In this document: positions 43,964-56,138 of the stretch, piece after piece
How positions within the stretch are numbered: the first letter of the stretch is position 1
How the letters are laid out: each line of letters begins with the position of its first letter
Assembly: GCA_010015805.1 (NCBI GenBank)
Contig: ML978125.1
Span: 310,001 to 374,000, forward strand
Direction of reading: 5' to 3'
Source: Rhizodiscina lignyota
Lineage: Eukaryota > Ascomycota > Dothideomycetes > Aulographales > Rhizodiscinaceae
DNA: 64,000 bases
The notes under the pieces: model-generated
What the model was told of the DNA's origin: nothing
The model's database searches: none
The model's input: only the letters and a program-made list of their open reading frames with translations
Program-made: the position numbers and the translations under genes

Positions 43964-44644
43964 TTCGGGGGCGGAGCGTGTATTTCAGCGTCATCAATTC
44001 AGACAAAGCTTCAGAGGAAGGAGCCAATCAAGGACTAGCGCGCCATGTGAACGAGCGTCAAGAAGAAAGGTAGAGTTTACGCCAGACATGGGCAGGTTGT
44101 TCACCTGCCAGCACGACAGCTGCGACATCAACGGAGACGCCGCAGGGATGTACTAGTCCGCATGGGCAATAGCGCGACTGCTTGGGCGAGCTTGTTGGAG
44201 ATTAGCACCGGCATTTCCCCGCACCTACACGACATGGGTGATCTCCGAAGCTCTTGGCAGCTGCATGCTCTCACCACACAATTTGCCCTTCATCCCAAAT
44301 CCTGCTCGCAGGGCATGGGCTCGACAGCCACCAACCCTTTGAATTCGAGGGCAACCATGCCGACTCTGGCCAGCGATTCCACATTCTTCAGCCGCTGTCA
44401 GCCTTGGGCCTTCATCTGTGCCATCACCATTCCCTTCTCGTCATTCCACCGCTGCATGATCCTGCATCATCATGCGACAGCAGCCATGCTCTCCAACTTC
44501 CCGCGTCTGTGTGACCCTCTGACCGCTGGTACGTAGTCAGGTAGTGTAGTATATAGTCATGAAACCCCACTTTCTTTGATTCTCTCTGCGCGAGGCTGCT
44601 TTGTCTTGCTCGCGAGCATTCTATTTCTGCCCCTGTCTATCAAA
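43964..44644. promoter_or_regulatory. Divergent intergenic region, phosphodiesterase / sugar transporter
   Basis: This interval holds both upstream regions. The last 80 bases before 44645 are C/T-rich. Open frames within it, such as 44162-44536, show no recognisable motif. Confidence 0.4.
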
Positions 44645-47016
44645 ATGGCCGAGAAAGAACATGCCGAAGGCACTCCGTACATCACCCCAAACTCTTGCGC
44701 CATATCCATGAGCTGACTAATTTTTCCCCCAGTGATGCCGCTCCTGATTTCGTTCCGGAGCGTCGTGGCTCTATCCTCTTCGATAGTGAAGGTAGCATGC
44801 CCTGCCCTGCAACTGTAATCGATGGCTAACGTCCAATACAGCCAAACGCAGAGCGAGCATTGCCAATCTAACGTCCAACACGACGGGAGAGTATGTTATC
44901 CATCCTGGTCTGAGGCTGTCATACTCACCCAGTCAGGATCCAAAATCCCCTCGTCGGCGTCTCGCAAGATGTTCTCATGCAAGATGTCGAGAAATACGCT
45001 GCAGAGTACAATCTGGGACATATCTTACCATTACTCAAGAAGGGTGCTCTGGCTGCGCAGAGCCCACATCTGATTGATAGTTTGCCCGATTTGGACGAAG
45101 ACGAGAGACAAGCTTTCCGAGAGGAGACGACGCACCGCTTCAAGCATCCAAGGATACTGTACTTTACCATCATCCTGAACTCGATTGCTGCCGCAATTCA
45201 GGGTTGGGATCAGACTGGTTCGAACGGCGCTAATCTGGACTGGCCACTGGCTTTTGGTATCGATGACACTGATGGTGGTCCGTGTACTGCAAAGGGAACC
45301 TGCGCCCGAAACCAATGGCTGGTTGGCGTGGTCAACTCAATGCCCTACTTTGCCATCTTCTTATTGTGAGTGTACTACAAGTTCTCCAATTTTTCAAGTT
45401 TGATGTGTTACACAGTGCCGGATGGGCTTCTGACCCCATGAACCACTGGTTCGGTCGACGAACTACAATCTTCGTGGCGGCTATCTTCTCTGTGCTTGCA
45501 CCAATTGGATCAGGCCTCACGCAGCACTGGGGTCAGCTCATCGCTACTCGTATTCTGCTCGGTATCGGTATGGGCCTGAAAGAGGTTACTGTACCAGTCT
45601 TCTCCGCGGAAGTAGCTCCTGCAAATATTCGAGGCGCGCTGGTCATGACGTGGCAGCTTTGGACGGCTTTCGGTATTTTCTTAGGCACCTGTGCCAACCT
45701 TGCCGTGAAAGATGTCGGTAAAATCGCATGGAGGCTTCAACTGGGATCTGCCTTCATCCCGGCCGTCCCGTTGCTCATTGGAATCTATTTCTGTCCGGAA
45801 TCGCCCAGGTAAAGCGTCTTCCTCTGACGTTGTAACTCAGATTACTGACCCGTAGTAGATGGCTGATGTCCAAGGGACGGCATGCGGACGCATACAAGTC
45901 TCTGGTCAGACTTCGGAACCACCCAACCCAGGCTGCCAAGGAGCTCTACTATGTCCATGCTCAGATGCAGCAAGAACAGATTCTGATTGAAGAAGCGGGC
46001 TTCGCTGTCAACGCTAGCTTCTTCACGAGATTTGTTGAAATCTTTACCATACCCCGCCTACGACGTGCGACTCAAGCTTCCGGTATTGTCATGATTGCCC
46101 AGCAAATGTGTGGCAGTAAGTACCAGTACCCATCTGTGACTGTGCGGATTTCTCACTAACCTTCTAGTCAACATCATCGCTTTCTATTCGTCCACAATCT
46201 TCGCTCAAGCTGGTGCTACCGTCACTGGCGCACTTCTCGCTTCTTGGGGATTCGGTCTCATCAATTTCGTCTTCGCTTGGCCAGCAATCTGGACTATTGA
46301 CACCTACGGACGGCGTTCGCTTCTGCTATTTACGTTCCCAAACATGTGCTGGACTCTACTCGCTGCAGGCCTTTGCTTCCTGATTCCTAAATCGAGCACC
46401 GCGCATCTTGGACTTGTCGCTCTTTTCGTATATATGTTCGATGCCTTCTACTCTCCTGGCGAAGGGCCGGTACCGTTTACATACTCCGCGGAAGTCTTCC
46501 CACTGTCGCATCGTGAAGTAGGCATGGCCTGGGCTGTCGCTACAAATAATTTCTGGGCTACCGCTGTGTCTCTTACCTTCCCGCGCCAACTCAGTGCCTT
46601 CAGTCCTACCGGCGCTTTCGGATTCTACGCGGCTATGAATGCTATTGCGTTCGTCATGATCTTCTTGTGGCTTCCAGAGACCAAGCAGAGGACTCTTGAA
46701 GGTAAGCGATTTCTTTTGGGAACCGAATTCCGTCTTTACTAATGCACATGCGATAGAACTTGACTACGTATTCGGCGTTCCAACGCGCACTCACATGAAG
46801 TACCAGGTCGGCACAGTGATGCCGTACTGGATCAAGACGGTCATCTTGCGCCGTAAGGGCCTTACACCCCCAACGCTGTACAAGTTCGACCAATACAGCG
46901 ACGACAGCGCCAGAGAGCAGGTCACTACCAAAGAGGAGGGGACCACCCACATGGACAATGGCACGAATGGGACGAATGGTGACACAAATGGCGCAAAGGA
47001 CGAGGTGACCGTTTAA
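44645..47016 (+). CDS. MFS sugar/polyol:H+ symporter
   Basis: Eight exons: 44645-44676, 44733-44791, 44842-44890, 44937-45365, 45416-45808, 45859-46115, 46168-46701 and 46757-47016, giving 670 residues. At the fifth intron the second of two overlapping TAG acceptors (ending 45858) restores the sugar-transporter signature PESPRWLM. Other family marks are GRRTTIF after segment 2, [41 protein letters not shown] and [15 protein letters not shown]. About twelve membrane segments are visible. The long N-terminus (about 1-110) is hydrophilic, with a YNLGH...LKKGALAAQ block seen in filamentous-fungal transporters of the polyol/inositol-like branch; the substrate cannot be fixed from sequence. The C-terminal tail ends in a Thr/Asn/Gly repeat. 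Confidence 0.93.
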
Positions 47017-47579
47017 ACCTCCGCATGGCAACCTAATGAATGTGACATCTCCGGCTCCGTTGTACGGATTGTCAATCGTGGCTTCCTCGTCACAATAGCT
47101 CATGCTTTACACATAAACTGGCATTAAATCAGAATGTGTACGTTACGTAATGTTGATACCAGTACCAATCATTTAATATATCAATTAATTATTTGTACAC
47201 GAGTGACACTGCACTATCCTAGCTACTCGAGATCTTTGGTTCCGTCATAAATGTGATATATTATGAAATTTCGAGGAAACCCAATAACAGAGGAGATTGT
47301 TCTCCAGTTTTAAAATTAAACTCTTCTATATCCATTCATGAGAATACCATATAAGTAATTTGCTGCATCGCAAAGCGGCTCTCGGCATTCCTTGGTTGAA
47401 GTCTACGTCAACATGACCACGCCGAGAGCCGATAGACGGCGACCTGAATGGATTTTCGCGCGAGTAAGGTGTACGACCGATTATAAACAACAGCATATAT
47501 CTTCGACGCCATAAGTACAACTCACCGACCATGATCATCCTGGAAATCCTGCATACCAGCCAAAACCACCGTAGTGATA
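47017..47579. other. A/T-rich intergenic
   Basis: Between the sugar transporter and the DUF202 gene. Bases 47100-47340 are strongly A/T-rich. No gene was seen. Confidence 0.45.
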
Positions 47580-48353
47580 ATGGATTCGCACCCAACGCTC
47601 CCTTCTTCTCCAGCGTCAGTCCATGCGCACGAAGCACGTGCAAGGACGAGCTCAATCGCGATAAGGCAACGAGGTGATGATGATGATGATGATGATGAAA
47701 GGCATGTGCAACGAGGCGCGACGGAGTTATCTCCCATAGACCACTCTTCAACTGGCACGCCGCGAAATGAGAGTGCAAGCCGCCGAAGGCAATCAGGTTC
47801 ACAGGACGCCAACTCAGAAAGAGCTGGGAATGCACGAACGCAGCAAAGCTCTCACTGGTTTGAGAGCGTAAGGAAGTGGTGGGTAAGGCACGTCAGCGTG
47901 TCGGCACCGATAGAGAAGAGACGGGATCATTTGGGTACGTTGCATCCCAAATACACTGGATACATGAGCTAGCTCTCCTGCTCCCGCCGAGAGCGATAAT
48001 TGACATCTCATCCAGCACTCGAGCGCACGTTTCTAGGCTACGTCCGGACCTCTGTCGCCCTTAGCATGACTGGCGTAACCGTCGCGCAGCTCTTCCGGCT
48101 GCAGCACTCCATCAACCCAGATCCCGACTTCGGGTATTATGTCGTCGGGGTTCCGATCGGAGTGACCTTTGTCTGCGCCTCGATCTTCGTGGTGCTCGTC
48201 GGCGCATTCCGCTTCTGGCGGCAGCAGAGCGCCATGTTCAGAGGGAAGTGCTTTGCTGGGGGTTGGGAGATTGTTGCGATCATGGGTCTGAGCATCATTG
48301 TGAGTGGATACATAACAGGAACTGTGTATGGTTTCGATATTGGTCATTATTAA
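47580..48353 (+). CDS. DUF202 (YidH-like) three-helix membrane protein
   Basis: Two exons (47580-47934, 48016-48353) give 230 residues. The hydrophilic N-terminal half (1-115) contains a run of seven Asp residues encoded by a GAT microsatellite at about 47676-47696 and many Ser/Arg residues. The C-terminal half is the DUF202 domain: LALERTFLGYVRTSVALS leading into helix 1, then two more helices (about 150-175 and 200-222). Small DUF202 proteins resemble the membrane module of the yeast vacuolar polyphosphate-polymerase complex (Vtc1), but no catalytic or SPX part is present, so any link is only structural. Removing the intron joins DHL to ALERTFLGY in the conserved frame, which supports the model. 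Confidence 0.88.
47674..47697 (+). repeat. GAT microsatellite encoding poly-Asp
   Basis: Seven consecutive gat codons (up to an out-of-phase tga reading) lie in the N-terminal region of the DUF202 protein. Length variation here would change the Asp run without breaking the frame. Confidence 0.85.
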
Positions 48354-48578
48354 CAGCTAGGAAACAGCTATGCGTCGCGCTATTCGCGGTCCTTCTCGCG
48401 GCCGACATCCGTAAGACCTATGGCTGATAGATCTCTTTCGGCCATAATCCTAACCCGTGGTATAGAAGGAACCTCATTCTGAATGCAATGCTCTACGCTT
48501 GAGCGCCGTCGCCATGCAAAAAGTATAAATCGAATAGCAAAATTGGGAGCGTCTGACTGCGACGAGGCCCATTACCTA

Positions 48579-50013
48579 TTACGAGGCTGCCTTCATCAGC
48601 CCGCACGCCGAGCAAGTCCACCATTGCTTCTCCATGAAGGAACCGCAGTAACGGCAGTTCCAACCCATCGGATCATCGTCTTTGGAGTTGCTGTCCGGCA
48701 ACCACGTAGGGAGAGGCTGGTTGGACGAGTGCTTCAGGCTCTCGAAAGATCGTTCAGCACCGCAGGCTTCGCAAGCAAGGTAGTTGGAAGGGTTCTCGAG
48801 AGTGCAGACCTCACATGCCCAAATTGGAGAGATAGGTTCTGGGGGCACCGCCGCCGATCTTGAGCTTGACGCATCCAAGGGCACATCCGAGGGAATGCTT
48901 GGTAATGGTTTATTTTTACGTGCATCGGCGTCCGCGACGAGTCTGGAAACCGGGCGGCCATGACGGTCCACTGGACGTGGAGCATGCCTGGTATGACCGT
49001 TCTGAGCTGGCCTGGTGGAGCCATTCAGGACTGATGGTGGAGGCTTGGAATTTGTAGGGACGGCGGGCGGATTCGAAGGCTGCGCAAACTCCAGACCACC
49101 TTCTTTAGTCCACGTGAGGCCCTCTTCTGCTGGCTTCCAACCAGCCAGTTTGCGCTCTTCATCTTCCTCCATCAGCTCGATCATTGCTTGCTGAATCGCC
49201 AATTCGTTTGCTTCGTCTTCTTGTGCCTTTGTCTCGAAGCCGTTACGTTTAGCCTGCTCCAAGGCCTTCTTGCCCTCCTCAGTGCCAGATGCGCACCCCT
49301 TCGTGACTTCTGCACGACGAATAGCGGCGTCTCTTACAGCTTCACGGCTGGGTGGCCTGGGTTGAGCATAGCCGCCAAGCTTATGCCCAGGCCCGTACGG
49401 TCCTTGTCGCCTTTGCCGCTCCGCGTGATTGCGTTGAGCCTGGGCTCTTGCCTGTCGCTGCATCTCCTCGTAGGGCATACGGCGTCCACCCAAGGCCTGG
49501 CCCTTCCCCATGAAGCCTTCGCCTGTGAAGCCTCTCATAAGTTGACGCTCAGCCTCATCGCGGAGCTCGTTCCACAGTGCATGAAATATCTCGTCATGTG
49601 GACCACGTTTGATATGGCATAACCTGAAAATCATGTCAACACTTCGACTAGGTAAAATGGTAGAGAGGAAACACACTCGTGCAAGAGAGTATCCATGCAT
49701 GCTTCATACGGCATGAACTGCCTTGGATCTGCTGCATGGCGAAGTCGTACGAGAATTCGCTCCCCATGATTCTCGTTGAGACCTAAAAAGTGTATCAGCG
49801 CCATCGCAATAAATGGGAAAATTAGGCCGTACCATAGAGCCTGGGGTCATCTGGCAGAAATTCCTGGAGGACCCCAACGCGCCAGCCGCGCTTCCTCATA
49901 ATGGGCTTGACGAAGGAAGCCATTTTCTGGAGTGTAAGGAGGGCTTCTTGAGCACGAGGTAGGTGTGCCATGTGTATATACGTGCCGAAGCACGAGTCGT
50001 GTTCGCGAGCCAT
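48579..50013 (-). CDS. WSS1: Wss1-like WLM metalloprotease with two zinc fingers
   Basis: Three exons: 50013-49833, 49782-49677 and 49623-48579, giving 443 residues. The WLM protease domain (about 25-135) has the zinc motif His95-Glu96-Leu-Cys-His99 followed by KRGPHDEIFHALWNEL, with the third ligand at His105. The second intron falls inside the codon for catalytic Glu96. Downstream are a Gly/Arg-rich segment, an Ala/Glu-rich helix (AIQQAMIELMEEDEE, UIM-like by eye), a Pro-rich linker, and two RanBP2-type zinc fingers (WACEVCTLENPSNYLACEACG and WNCRYCGSFMEKQWWTCSACG). Wss1 cleaves proteins covalently trapped on DNA, such as topoisomerase adducts, and works with Cdc48 and SUMO; the fungal functional analogue is SPRTN. 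An SRAP protein acting on another DNA-protein crosslink route is encoded about 32 kb away. Confidence 0.93.
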
Positions 50014-50814
50014 GATGAATCAAAGTTGGGCTTTTGGAACTGCCCTTTTGAGGGCTTTGATCAGTAGGCTGAGAAATAAGTTGTCGTGGTAGAAGGAGAA
50101 GTTTGAGAGTGACTAGGAGCAGAGAGTGAAGTAGGTACTATGTTACAAGGAAGCGCAAGGGTGACGCAGATTGTAATCTGTGATAAGTTGGCGCGTAGAA
50201 GGTCACGTAGAACCCCACGGAAGGGAAGCGGAGGCGATTTCGATTACAGAAATCGAATGAGTGAACCGTTAGGTTGACTCCAGCCACGTCAGCCGCTCTC
50301 ACCGAGCACTGTTCACCACAACATGTATCGCGCAGCTTGGAGACAAACGGCTGTGACTTTCATCGGTATCGCTGTGATAATACCCGAAATAAAGCGAAAT
50401 AGGGGTGGCTTGGAGCCTGTAAGCTCCACCGTGGCGTAGATCCAGCCGGATTTCCTGCACGTGATCAAATCTAAGTACGGCTGGTCACGTGGACTCTAAT
50501 TTTGGAAGTTGTGGTGGCTCAAGTGTACAGCACGCATGTTGATGTTGAATTGATTTGACCATTCGACTAAGTCGAACTCATTTCATCGATGCTTGCGGGC
50601 AGATGCCGTAGCGAAGAGAGCAAGCAATATCTGTTCAGGGACGTATTGGGGCTGTGAAGATAAGCTATATTCAGCTCAATGTGGGAGCCCTGATAAATGG
50701 AGACTCCTTCATGACTTCTGAGACAGTTTCGTAGATAAGTAAAAGTTGGGGTATCGCTCTAGTTTCATGATCCTGAACTCCGAAAACGGCTTCTCATACG
50801 CGAGTTAACCAGTA
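50014..50814. other. Intergenic, upstream of WSS1
   Basis: No gene was found in about 800 bases. It contains the WSS1 promoter (right of 50013 on the minus strand) and the 3' flank of the GPATCH11-like gene. Confidence 0.45.
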
Positions 50815-51747
50815 TCAATCGTGATCCTCCTCCGTCAAACCAGGACAGCCCTCCATGGCCCTATCCGGATATTGGTATTTGCACCAGAAGCAATAATTGT
50901 ACTGCTCCCGCAGAGCGTGGACAACCTTCTCAAGTCGCTCAGCCCGTGGCAAAGCATTAAACTCATCGAGTTCCGGATCTTCTTCATCCAGATCTTCCAA
51001 TGGATCCAAATCCTTCCCCAAGGCTTGCCTGTCATGCTCATCCTCATCTGAATCGCCATCCGTGGAATCTTTTGAAAAGAATTCACGGAGATTTCGCCGC
51101 ATCTTTGCCTCTCGCTCTTTCTCTATTTCATGCTGCACCAGTCCTCGCCAGAGAACGTTGGGGCGATGAGGGGTTTTTAACTTGGGTTTTGATGGCGGAC
51201 GCCCTTCCTCGCGTGCGAGATCCTCGGCATCGGTATCGAATCTTTGCAAGACTTTCTGCGCACCAATGAGCTCGCCCTCCAGGCGTCTCTCCTGCTCCTC
51301 CATCCGACGCCGCTCACGGTAGTCGGACTCTGTTTCCTTCACGCGCTTCGCTTCATGCTCGAACTCTTCGCGGATCTTTCGCTTCCTCTCCGAATCAAGC
51401 CCTATTCCGCCGCGACCTTCCCTCATCTCCACACTGATCGGCTCTGATCTCGCGCCCTCACTCTTGCCAAGAGTCTGCCCAGGCTTATAGCCCAGCTTTG
51501 CCATCATCTTGAAGCCCTTGTTTGAGCTGTCTATAGCTGTTGATAAAGCTGCTTCACGAGCTGCCGCCTCTTCTGCCTTCAACTCTTGCTTGGACTTGGC
51601 CCGACCTCTTTCCTCGCCCTCTCGTTTTCTTCGTGCCGCTCGTTGAACTGACGATTCTGTCTGCGTCTTTGCCGGTTCCGCGATAGCCATGGACATGTAG
51701 TCGTCCTCTTCATCATCCACCGCCGCATCCTGAGGTGAACGAGTCAT
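50815..51747 (-). CDS. G-patch domain protein, GPATCH11-like (DUF4187)
   Basis: A single-exon 310-residue protein. The G-patch (about residues 75-120) shows the glycine pattern in KGFKMMAKLGYKPGQTLGKS and EGRGGIGLD. It is preceded and followed by long highly charged helices rich in Arg, Lys and Glu (about 40-70 and 120-160). The C-terminal DUF4187 motif is clear: LREQYNYCFWCKYQYPD, then MEGCPG near the end, a short Cys motif typical of GPATCH11. G-patch proteins activate DEAH-box RNA helicases, usually in splicing or ribosome biogenesis. The human member was reported at kinetochores (CENP-Y) and in RNA processing; the partner helicase here is unknown. The domain order and length match the family well. 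Confidence 0.9.
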   Translation of the reverse strand: MTRSPQDAAVDDEEDDYMSMAIAEPAKTQTESSVQRAARRKREGEERGRAKSKQELKAEEAAAREAALSTAIDSSNKGFKMMAKLGYKPGQTLGKSEGARSEPISVEMREGRGGIGLDSERKRKIREEFEHEAKRVKETESDYRERRRMEEQERRLEGELIGAQKVLQRFDTDAEDLAREEGRPPSKPKLKTPHRPNVLWRGLVQHEIEKEREAKMRRNLREFFSKDSTDGDSDEDEHDRQALGKDLDPLEDLDEEDPELDEFNALPRAERLEKVVHALREQYNYCFWCKYQYPDRAMEGCPGLTEEDHD

Positions 51748-53224
51748 GTTGATGTCTGAACGCTCGCTACAGCCAGAGAGTGTGGTTGAGATTGCGGTTT
51801 TAATATCACTGGGCTTGAATTGTAGCCTCGATCTAATGTGTTGGTATGTTTATGGCAACTTCAGAAATGTAAATGATGTCAGGCAATAGTTAAATAGTAA
51901 ATCCACAATTGTCTTCATCAATGAATATTCAACCGAAGTTTAGCCTTCGCGAAAAGCATTCTTCCGAATTTCCAAGATCGCCGCGCCTTTCTACAGTGGT
52001 ACTAGCGTCCACTGAGTGCCTGCAAATCAGTTTCAAATAAATCGAAAGATTCTCTTTCACGTTCACTGCAGTCTCGAGGCTCGTCATTTTGCAGATCGAC
52101 TGCCGAGGCCACAAGCCAGCTCCGCAAGGAGTCAGCGCACCCGCACATGGTTGCGAGAAGATATTTCACAAAGACAATGGGTAACGCAGTTAAGTATGCG
52201 ACGTTTGAAGATTCTGACAGCGCAGGGGGAGCCACCATGCGCGCGATTCACAAAGGGCCCTTAGCCACAGAGAGGAAAGCCCCTGGGCGGGAGCGCCGGC
52301 GTTATCCAAAATCTGGGGAAATGAAATGGCCAACCAGAGGCCGTTCCTGGGCGAAAGTTCGCTCGCAGGCCGTATCCGGGCCTTAATGGACCAGGAAAGG
52401 GAGAAGGGTGCCAGGGTGCTCCCTTCGAAATTAAGCTCTCCCGCCCCAAGTCCCAATCGTCATTCTCAGCGCCCTTGTCCTCTTCTCACTGTGACCGAAG
52501 CTACATAGGCCTTCTGCACCGCACAGGCTGTCACGACTCGAAATTATCCGAGCGTACAGTCCAAGAAATCGTCTCGTCCAGTCCTCGCGAGTCCTTCTTT
52601 TCATATCTTGAGCACAGTCTTCTTTCAGCTGTGAATTTTTCAATAAATGTTGAGGGCGTGCATCGTGTCGCGCCCAGGGGCAAGCAACTTGATCTATCCT
52701 ACAGCAAATCATGACCTGGAATGGATCTCAATATCGTGTTTCAAAGTTCCTGGATGCAGGCAATTTGCACATGCCCGTCCAATTCCCTCGGCACGGCCAG
52801 TCTCGACCTATACCACCCTATACCAGCCTATGCTAAATTGGGTAGGTCTCAAGGATAGGATCTCGGGCACTTGCCAGCTTTGGACAGAAAATCATACTTG
52901 ATTGGCTGTGTGTAGTTTTGTTTGCTCTGTCCATTGGATCCTCGTTATGTGTAACGGACTAACGATCGCTTTCAGCACGCTCTCGGAATATACTTCTCTA
53001 ATGTCTTCTCATTGCTCCAGTGCCATTGCTCTCCGCACTTCTGCCACTTCACCTGCGTGTCATGCACAGATAGCACTGCAGTCTGCAACTGCTTCGCCGG
53101 GGTGACATGTGGTCACATCTGTGATCTTAATAACGGCTCAACGCTCCTTTCAAAGGGGCATGCTTAAGGACAGCGGGCTGCCATTAATACTTCGTTCGTT
53201 ATTACCTTGCCACTGCTCGGACAG
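51748..53224. other. Intergenic, about 1.5 kb
   Basis: Upstream regions of two divergent genes, the GPATCH11-like gene (minus) and the DUF3712 gene (plus). Small frames on both strands lack motifs. Nothing else was recognised. Confidence 0.4.
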
Positions 53225-54712
53225 ATGGACCACGAATTTGATGACCTCGAGGCGAAGCGTTCAGGTGGAATCTCCAAAATGTCGACAGGCGAGCCGAAGC
53301 CCAGCCTGGCGGAGACAATCGAGGATGCGCCGTTGACAGGAGGAGGACCATACGCAGCACGCCCGACCTTCAAGCAAAAGGTCATCAACCACTTCAAGAG
53401 ATTCTGGTGGTTGCACCTTATCGTCTTCCTCGCCGTCGGACTGCTCCTCACGTTGCTGCTGTGAGTTTTGCCTCTTTCTGGAAGAGCTCTTTCATCATCT
53501 CCCTAAAGTCTCCTCTCAACTGAGTGCTGTTGCTCGGACGACTGACAAACTTTAGGATCTTCGTTGGCTTCCCACGAATAGCGCAAAATGGCGTCAGCGA
53601 CTCCAAGCTCAATATCACATCACAAGCCGTCTCGAACCCGACACCCAAGTCCGTGGACATAGATCTGGTTTCGATAGTTAGCAGCAGCAGTTCATTTCAC
53701 CCCACTCTTGATTCATTCGACGCTGCACTTTTCCTGCCCGCAGCCGGTTCAGATCATCCATTTGGTCATCTTACGATACCTTCGCTCAAGGCGGCAAAAA
53801 ACTCCACAGTGACAGTGAACCAGACGATGCAGATCGTGGACATGGAGCAGTTCATCAACTACAACGAGCAGGTTTTGAGCAACGAGACGTATCAGGTCAC
53901 CCTCAAGGGCCGAACAGCTCTCCACGAGGGGAGATTCCCAGTAACGCATGTCAACTTTGAAAAGACGACTACTCTTAAAGGTAGATTCTCGGCTTGCTAC
54001 CTGATATGGAATGAAATGGAGTCACTAACTTGATGTAGGCTTAAATGGTCTGAAGGGCTTCAAGGTCCAGACCTTCAACATTTCCCTTGAGCCTTTGTCT
54101 GACGGCTCCAACATACAAGGCTCGGTCTTCATTCCAAACCCTTCAGTCCTCACCATCACCATGGGCAACGTCACGCTCAACCTTGCTGTCGACAAGACTC
54201 CAATCGGCACTTCGACAATCCAGAACGTGGTCCTCAAGCCGGGTGACAATGTTCTCCCCATGCGTGGCATAAGCGACCAGGCCGCCGTGCTCAACCTCAT
54301 CACGTCAAAGTACAAGGATGGAATCCTGCCGGTCAACATAACTGGCAACTCCTCGGTATACAATGGCCAGCATCTCCCTTACTATGAGGCTGCGCTACAG
54401 AGCAATGTCATGAACACGCAGCTCGATGTTGGCAAGGCTCTTGCTCAGATCGGAATCAACATCTCGTCTCTCACCGGCGGAACAGGAGGTTCAAGCGACA
54501 GTCAACCGTCGTCTGCTGCGGCGTCTTCCTCTGCCGGATCGAGCTCGTCGTCTCCTCCATCGAGTTCCGCGGCGCCTGCGTCCGGTAGTTCAGCTTCTTC
54601 TTCATCCGCCTTGTTACCAGCGGACACCAGTGGTGCGGCCCTGCCTGGCTTCGCTACGTCGACGAACAGTGGCCTTCGTGTGCGCGAGACGCCAGCGGCA
54701 ATTGTGCTGTAG
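53225..54712 (+). CDS. DUF3712 single-pass membrane protein
   Basis: Three exons (53225-53460, 53556-53980, 54039-54712) give 444 residues. A short acidic cytosolic N-terminus is followed by one hydrophobic anchor (about 62-85, WWLHLIVFLAVGLLLTLLLIFVGF) and an extracellular or lumenal part with many N-glycosylation sequons (NITS, NSTVTVNQT, NISLE, NITGNSS). The beta-rich DUF3712 region (about 90-380) has an LEA2-like pattern (HVNFEKTTTLKGLNGLKGF, GSVFIPNPSVLTITMGNVTLNL). A Ser/Ala/Pro-rich low-complexity tail follows. The N-terminal anchor suggests a type II membrane protein of the plasma membrane or secretory route. Fungal DUF3712 proteins are common but have no assigned function. Confidence 0.88.
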
Positions 54713-56138
54713 CTTGAGGCCTTTTTTTCGTGCAATTGCTCCAATCGCACAAGTCGAGCTGGGAAAAGTTGTCGAAAGTGGTCGTCTGGGGCAAAATAGC
54801 CGAATTGATGTCATTTCAATGCATTGCAATCTCACTAGCTTGCTGGATTACCAAGACTTGAGGCACCTCGGCGATATAAACACCGCGATGTTCCGGATTA
54901 GCTGATGTCCACTTTCCCTGGCTTGGCAAGTGAGATTGGCAAGGAATTTGATGAAACTGTCCGGGGCATGTGGTTGTATGTTTGTGTGTATGATGCGAAA
55001 AGGGAATTTCTCGATAGGGTATTGGGTATGACTTTTCTTTCAGACATACCTTGTGGTATGCGTGCGAATCTGATGTTTCATTCACGTCGCTCTCTTGACT
55101 TGCTGCACTCCAAAATCAGACGTGTGTATAGCTTCTGAGGCATGGCCGACGATTGATCTCATGAATAAAAGTACGATATTGTGGAGCAACTGGACGTTCT
55201 TCTCGCGCGATCATATGGAGTGCTGACCGCCGCGATCAACTGAACGCATGAGGATGGCGCAACAGCAGGCGGGTCAGTGCGGCCGTTCCCCATCCGAGCG
55301 AGACTGCCCTTTACCAAATAGATGGTGTCTCTCGATCCGAACCGCAAAGCGCATTGCATAGAGCTGCCTCTCGGATGCACTTTGCTTGCGACCCAGCCTC
55401 GAGCCGAAGCCGAAGTGCTTACCATTATGGCTGCAAGCTTCGGCGGCCCAATCATGGGCGCTGCGTTGGTGCTGCAGGCCCATGCAAGCGCTGGCCAGCT
55501 CGCCGCTTCTTGCCCTCAGGAACGGCCGATTTCCCCAAACCCTGCAGCTGCGACGCTCTTGGGACTGCAAGCTTGAATGCTCGAACGTGGCGTGACTAAG
55601 CCGAGAACACACTATTCGCTGCCGTTTGCGGAATGGGGAATGGCTGCCCTGACGTGCGCGGCGATCCTCAGGAAATCCGCCAACATCAGCTCATGGGAGC
55701 CGGCTGCGAGAGTAACTTGCACAGTCGTGTTTTTTCAACGGTCGATCTCGCACAGCTTTGCAATTGCGCGGTGGAATGCAAGCTGAAATGCGTCCGCGGG
55801 CACTAATTGAAAGGCGTGCACGCCGTGGGACCGGGCATGGTCACTGCGGCGCTGGCGTTGGTTGATTTCCAATGCTTACCGATGACTTATTAGATATCTT
55901 GCTGGTGTTTTGTGACGGCAACCCGAGCAACGCAACCATCACCCCCCCCAACACCGACCTGCGGAAATCTGCCGAAGCTGCTGCTGCTTTCTTAGTAAAC
56001 CTCAGGAGAACCTTGTACCACCAAGAGTAATTTAAAGCTGAAGCTGCCCCCGCTTCCGCTTCAATTGACCTTGTTCTGCTCACCAAGCCACTCAACACCA
56101 CACAACCTCACCCAAGAGACAACGCAAAACTCGACAAA
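54713..56138. other. Intergenic, about 1.4 kb
   Basis: No supported gene. The right end is the promoter of the quinone oxidoreductase and contains a C-run (about 55941-55948) and a C/A-rich leader. Frames at 55159-55612 are uninformative. Confidence 0.4.
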
